64,000 nucleotides of DNA from Armatimonadota bacterium (GTDB lineage Bacteria; Sysuimicrobiota; Sysuimicrobiia; Sysuimicrobiales; Sysuimicrobiaceae), in the NCBI GenBank assembly GCA_031460175.1, contig JAVKGW010000003.1, positions 248,001 through 312,000 of the forward strand, given 5' to 3'. Numbering within the stretch: the first letter of the stretch is position 1; every line of letters begins with the position of its first letter. The position numbers were made by a program, and so were the translations under genes. A model generated the notes under the pieces. That model saw only the letters and a program-made list of their open reading frames with translations, was not told the DNA's origin and searched no databases. Positions 63,590-64,000 of this stretch are shown in pieces.

Positions 63590-63630
63590 GCGCGTCTCCG
63601 AGGAACCGTCCTGGAACATCCCACCGCTAG

Positions 63631-63659
63631 ATTCTGGCACAAGAAGTGCGTGTCCTCAA
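63631..63659 (-). promoter_or_regulatory. Possible promoter of nuoB-D-I-C
   Basis: TTGAGG (63654-63659), 17-base spacer, CAGAAT (63631-63636) on the minus strand, four of six matches at each box. The -35 overlaps the murA stop codon, the same layout as the recA promoter. Start predicted near 63624, about 35 bases before the preferred nuoB ATG. Confidence 0.5.
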
Positions 63660-64000
63660 GGCAAGCCCCCTCCCGGGCTGAGCGCGGGCGCCTCCACCCC
63701 TGTGGCGCGGCGCACATCCGCGCCGAGCCCGCGGAGCTTCTCGTCCAGCCCCTCGTACTTCCGGTCAATGTGCTCCACCCCGTAGATCTCCGTCACCCCC
63801 TCGGCCACCAGCCCTGCGACCACCATGGCCGCCCCTCCCCGGATGTCCAGGGCCTGGACGGCCGCCCCCGTGAGCCGGTCCACCCCCCGCAGGTACGCGG
63901 TGTTCCCCTCCACCCGGATGTCCGCCCCCATCTTCAGCAGCTCGTAGGCGTACCCCATGCGGCCGTCGTAGATGGTTTCCCGGATCACCGCCTCGCCCTC
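63656..64000 (-). CDS. murA: UDP-N-acetylglucosamine 1-carboxyvinyltransferase, C-terminal part (5' end beyond window)
   Basis: The last 114 residues of MurA, the first committed step of peptidoglycan synthesis. Signatures: IRETIYDGRMGYAYELLKMG, IRVEGNTAYLRGVDRLTGA, and DIRGGAAMVVAGLVAEG with the conserved Arg of the PEP site, ending with the typical DRKYEGLDEKLRGLGADV. The frame is open at base 64000, so the N-terminal ~300 residues and the catalytic Cys/Asp loop are outside the window. EPSP synthase is excluded by these C-terminal motifs. Confidence 0.92.
   Translation of the reverse strand, partial: EGEAVIRETIYDGRMGYAYELLKMGADIRVEGNTAYLRGVDRLTGAAVQALDIRGGAAMVVAGLVAEGVTEIYGVEHIDRKYEGLDEKLRGLGADVRRATGVEAPALSPGGGLP

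Overview
The window is 64 kb of densely packed, visibly high-GC bacterial chromosome. It carries about 52 protein-coding genes, most separated by 0-30 bases or overlapping by 1-4 bases (ATGA, GTGA, CTGA). I see no rRNA, tRNA, insertion sequence, prophage or CRISPR array. The order rimP-nusA-ylxR-infB-ylxP-rbfA-nrnA-truB-ribF-rpsO-pnp-M16 peptidase-dapB-asd-dapA-rnj-uppP-ftsK-rodZ-cinA-thpR-recA closely follows the arrangement known from Bacillota and related Terrabacteria. Two LpxB-like glycosyltransferases, an MsbA-like exporter and an LptA/LptD-like protein point to a diderm envelope. Together these suggest an uncultured, deep-branching, GC-rich diderm lineage of the Terrabacteria (an Armatimonadota or CSP1-3-like organism would fit). 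That placement is inference with low to moderate confidence.

Layout. (1) 1-6586, minus strand: a truncated family 5 solute-binding protein, rhamnose genes rfbD and rfbC, a DUF2993 lipid-binding protein, a phosphohexomutase and an LptA/LptD-like outer-membrane protein. (2) 6644-14499, plus strand: lpxB-like gene, MsbA-like ABC exporter, two paralogous GT2 glycosyltransferases and a second lpxB-like gene, then acetyl-CoA synthetase. Regions 1 and 2 look like an envelope-glycolipid locus. (3) 14519-37657, minus strand: the housekeeping block from rimP down to recA, covering transcription and translation factors, RNA decay, lysine/diaminopimelate synthesis, division and DNA repair. It has a clear promoter plus a terminator-like leader hairpin at the rimP end, and a promoter with an embedded LexA-type palindrome at recA. 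(4) 37839-44561: asnS, a PPi-type phosphofructokinase, a Cys-rich protein overlapping an orphan parA, a CCA-adding-type nucleotidyltransferase with an apparent CTG start, ytxH and mnmA. (5) 44699-49444, plus strand: a branched-chain-amino-acid-type ABC importer (livK, livH, fused livM-livG, livF). (6) 49441-60478, minus strand: two metabolic transcription units. One holds a split PEP-synthase-like phosphotransferase (alpha and beta), a divergent biotin-type carboxyltransferase, a HAD phosphatase, a zinc alcohol dehydrogenase and a ketopantoate-reductase-like enzyme. The other holds a fused MetF-MetV, a NitT/TauT-type binding protein and an ACMSD-family amidohydrolase. (7) 60724-64000, minus strand: a four-gene complex I peripheral-arm module in the order nuoB-D-I-C, behind the 3' end of murA.

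The most interesting part is region 6. The alpha/beta pair has the domain split and subunit sizes known for phenylphosphate synthase. It lacks the C-terminal PEP-binding barrel of PEP synthase and sits with a carboxyltransferase whose metal centre is kept but whose acceptor-side motif is changed. This may be an undescribed route that activates an alcohol-, phenol- or enol-type substrate by phosphorylation and then processes it. Its substrate cannot be read from the sequence.
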